Part shown: one piece after another, positions 12,586 through 12,974 of the stretch
How positions within the stretch are numbered: position 1 is the stretch's first letter
Layout: each line of letters starts with the position of its first letter
Origin: Chitinophagales bacterium
GTDB lineage: Bacteria; Bacteroidota; Bacteroidia; Chitinophagales; BACL12
Direction: 5' to 3'
Length of the DNA: 12,974 nt
NCBI GenBank assembly: GCA_014380545.1
Contig: JACMJP010000441.1
Location: forward strand, 1 to 12,974
Program-made: the position numbers and the translations under genes
The notes under the pieces: model-generated
What the model saw: the letters and a program-made list of their open reading frames with translations, nothing else
The model's database searches: none
Told to the model about the DNA's origin: nothing

Positions 12586-12974
12586 ATGCGAAAACAAAAT
12601 AATAAATACAAACAGCAACCCCCTGTTCGCAAGAAACAGGGTACATCTCCCGGCACATTAGTTTATACCGGCAAAGAAAAGCCTGAAAGAATTATTGTAA
12701 CTGCCATTCATTATAACGAACATGTTTTTGAGGAAACTGAGATATTAAAAAACCAGATAAAAAGACACACCGCAACAGACAAAACTATTACATGGATAAA
12801 TGTAGAAGGATTAACGGATATCAGTATTATTGAAAAAACAGGCAGTGAATTTAATTTACATAATTTATTACTGGAAGACGTTTTAAATGTTTATCAAATT
12901 CCTAAACTGGATGATTATCATGAATCAGGAATTTTATTTATTACATTAAATGAATTCAAATTAATAAATAATAC
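12586..12974 (+). CDS. corA: CorA-type Mg2+/Co2+ transporter (3' end cut by window edge)
   Basis: The first 129 residues are visible. A lysine/glutamine-rich N-terminus (MRKQNNKYKQQPPVRKKQGT) leads into the cytoplasmic domain typical of CorA: GTLVYTGKEKPERIIVTAIHYNEHVFEE, ITWINVEGLTDISIIEKTGSEFNLHNLLLEDVLNVYQIPKLDDYHESGILFITLNEFKL. The LEDVLN...QxPKLDDY block is the family hallmark. The pore helices and GMN motif lie beyond the window. It follows the glycosyltransferase by 41 bases on the same strand. The ATG at 12586 has no SD, and a separate promoter in the 41-base gap cannot be excluded. Confidence 0.92.
   Translation, partial: MRKQNNKYKQQPPVRKKQGTSPGTLVYTGKEKPERIIVTAIHYNEHVFEETEILKNQIKRHTATDKTITWINVEGLTDISIIEKTGSEFNLHNLLLEDVLNVYQIPKLDDYHESGILFITLNEFKLINN

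Overview
The window looks like chromosomal DNA of a Bacteroidota member, probably from the Chitinophagia/Sphingobacteriia/Saprospiria side. I infer this from several signs. The ribosomal block bL28-bL33-DUF4295 followed by ftsY is typical of the phylum. One protein has a type IX secretion (T9SS) C-terminal sorting domain. Lipoboxes are of the SSC type, one promoter is close to the Bacteroidota TTTG/TAnnTTTG consensus, and start codons almost never have a Shine-Dalgarno (SD) sequence. Most of the DNA is AT-rich and tightly packed with housekeeping and envelope genes. I saw no tRNA, rRNA, CRISPR array or insertion sequence.

Layout. Positions 1-1406 (minus strand) hold rpmB, rpmG, the small DUF4295/bL38-type gene, a strong intrinsic terminator, and the 5' part of ftsY, which runs off the left edge. 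Positions 1527-2282 (minus) encode a secreted protein that is probably an outer-membrane barrel. Positions 2404-3687 (plus) encode an LVIVD-repeat lipoprotein that ends at a clear terminator. Positions 3768-4420 are a small accessory island between two convergent genes. It holds a GC-rich Cro/CI-type HTH gene broken by an in-frame stop and, just upstream of it, an AT-rich array in which a GAGGTA hexamer recurs every 21 bp. Positions 4473-7397 (minus) encode a 974-residue secreted Asp-box protein with a T9SS signal. Upstream on the same strand are lipA, a gene for a barrel-like envelope protein, and a 48-residue lipoprotein gene. From 9674 the plus strand carries a likely operon: mpl (peptidoglycan recycling), a DnaQ-type exonuclease, a Dpm1-like glycosyltransferase, and the 5' part of corA.

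How the genes relate. The left block serves translation and membrane targeting. The centre is mostly cell surface and secretion, plus lipoate synthesis. The right block mixes wall recycling, nucleic-acid processing, polyprenyl-sugar synthesis and Mg2+ transport.

The observations most worth following up are: (1) a nine-base perfect SD in front of the DUF4295/bL38 gene, in a window where no other gene has one; (2) the helical-phase 21-bp array next to the HTH gene; (3) the interrupted, compositionally foreign HTH gene itself; and (4) a 14-position hairpin between the 251-residue gene and the rpmB promoter that has no U-tract.
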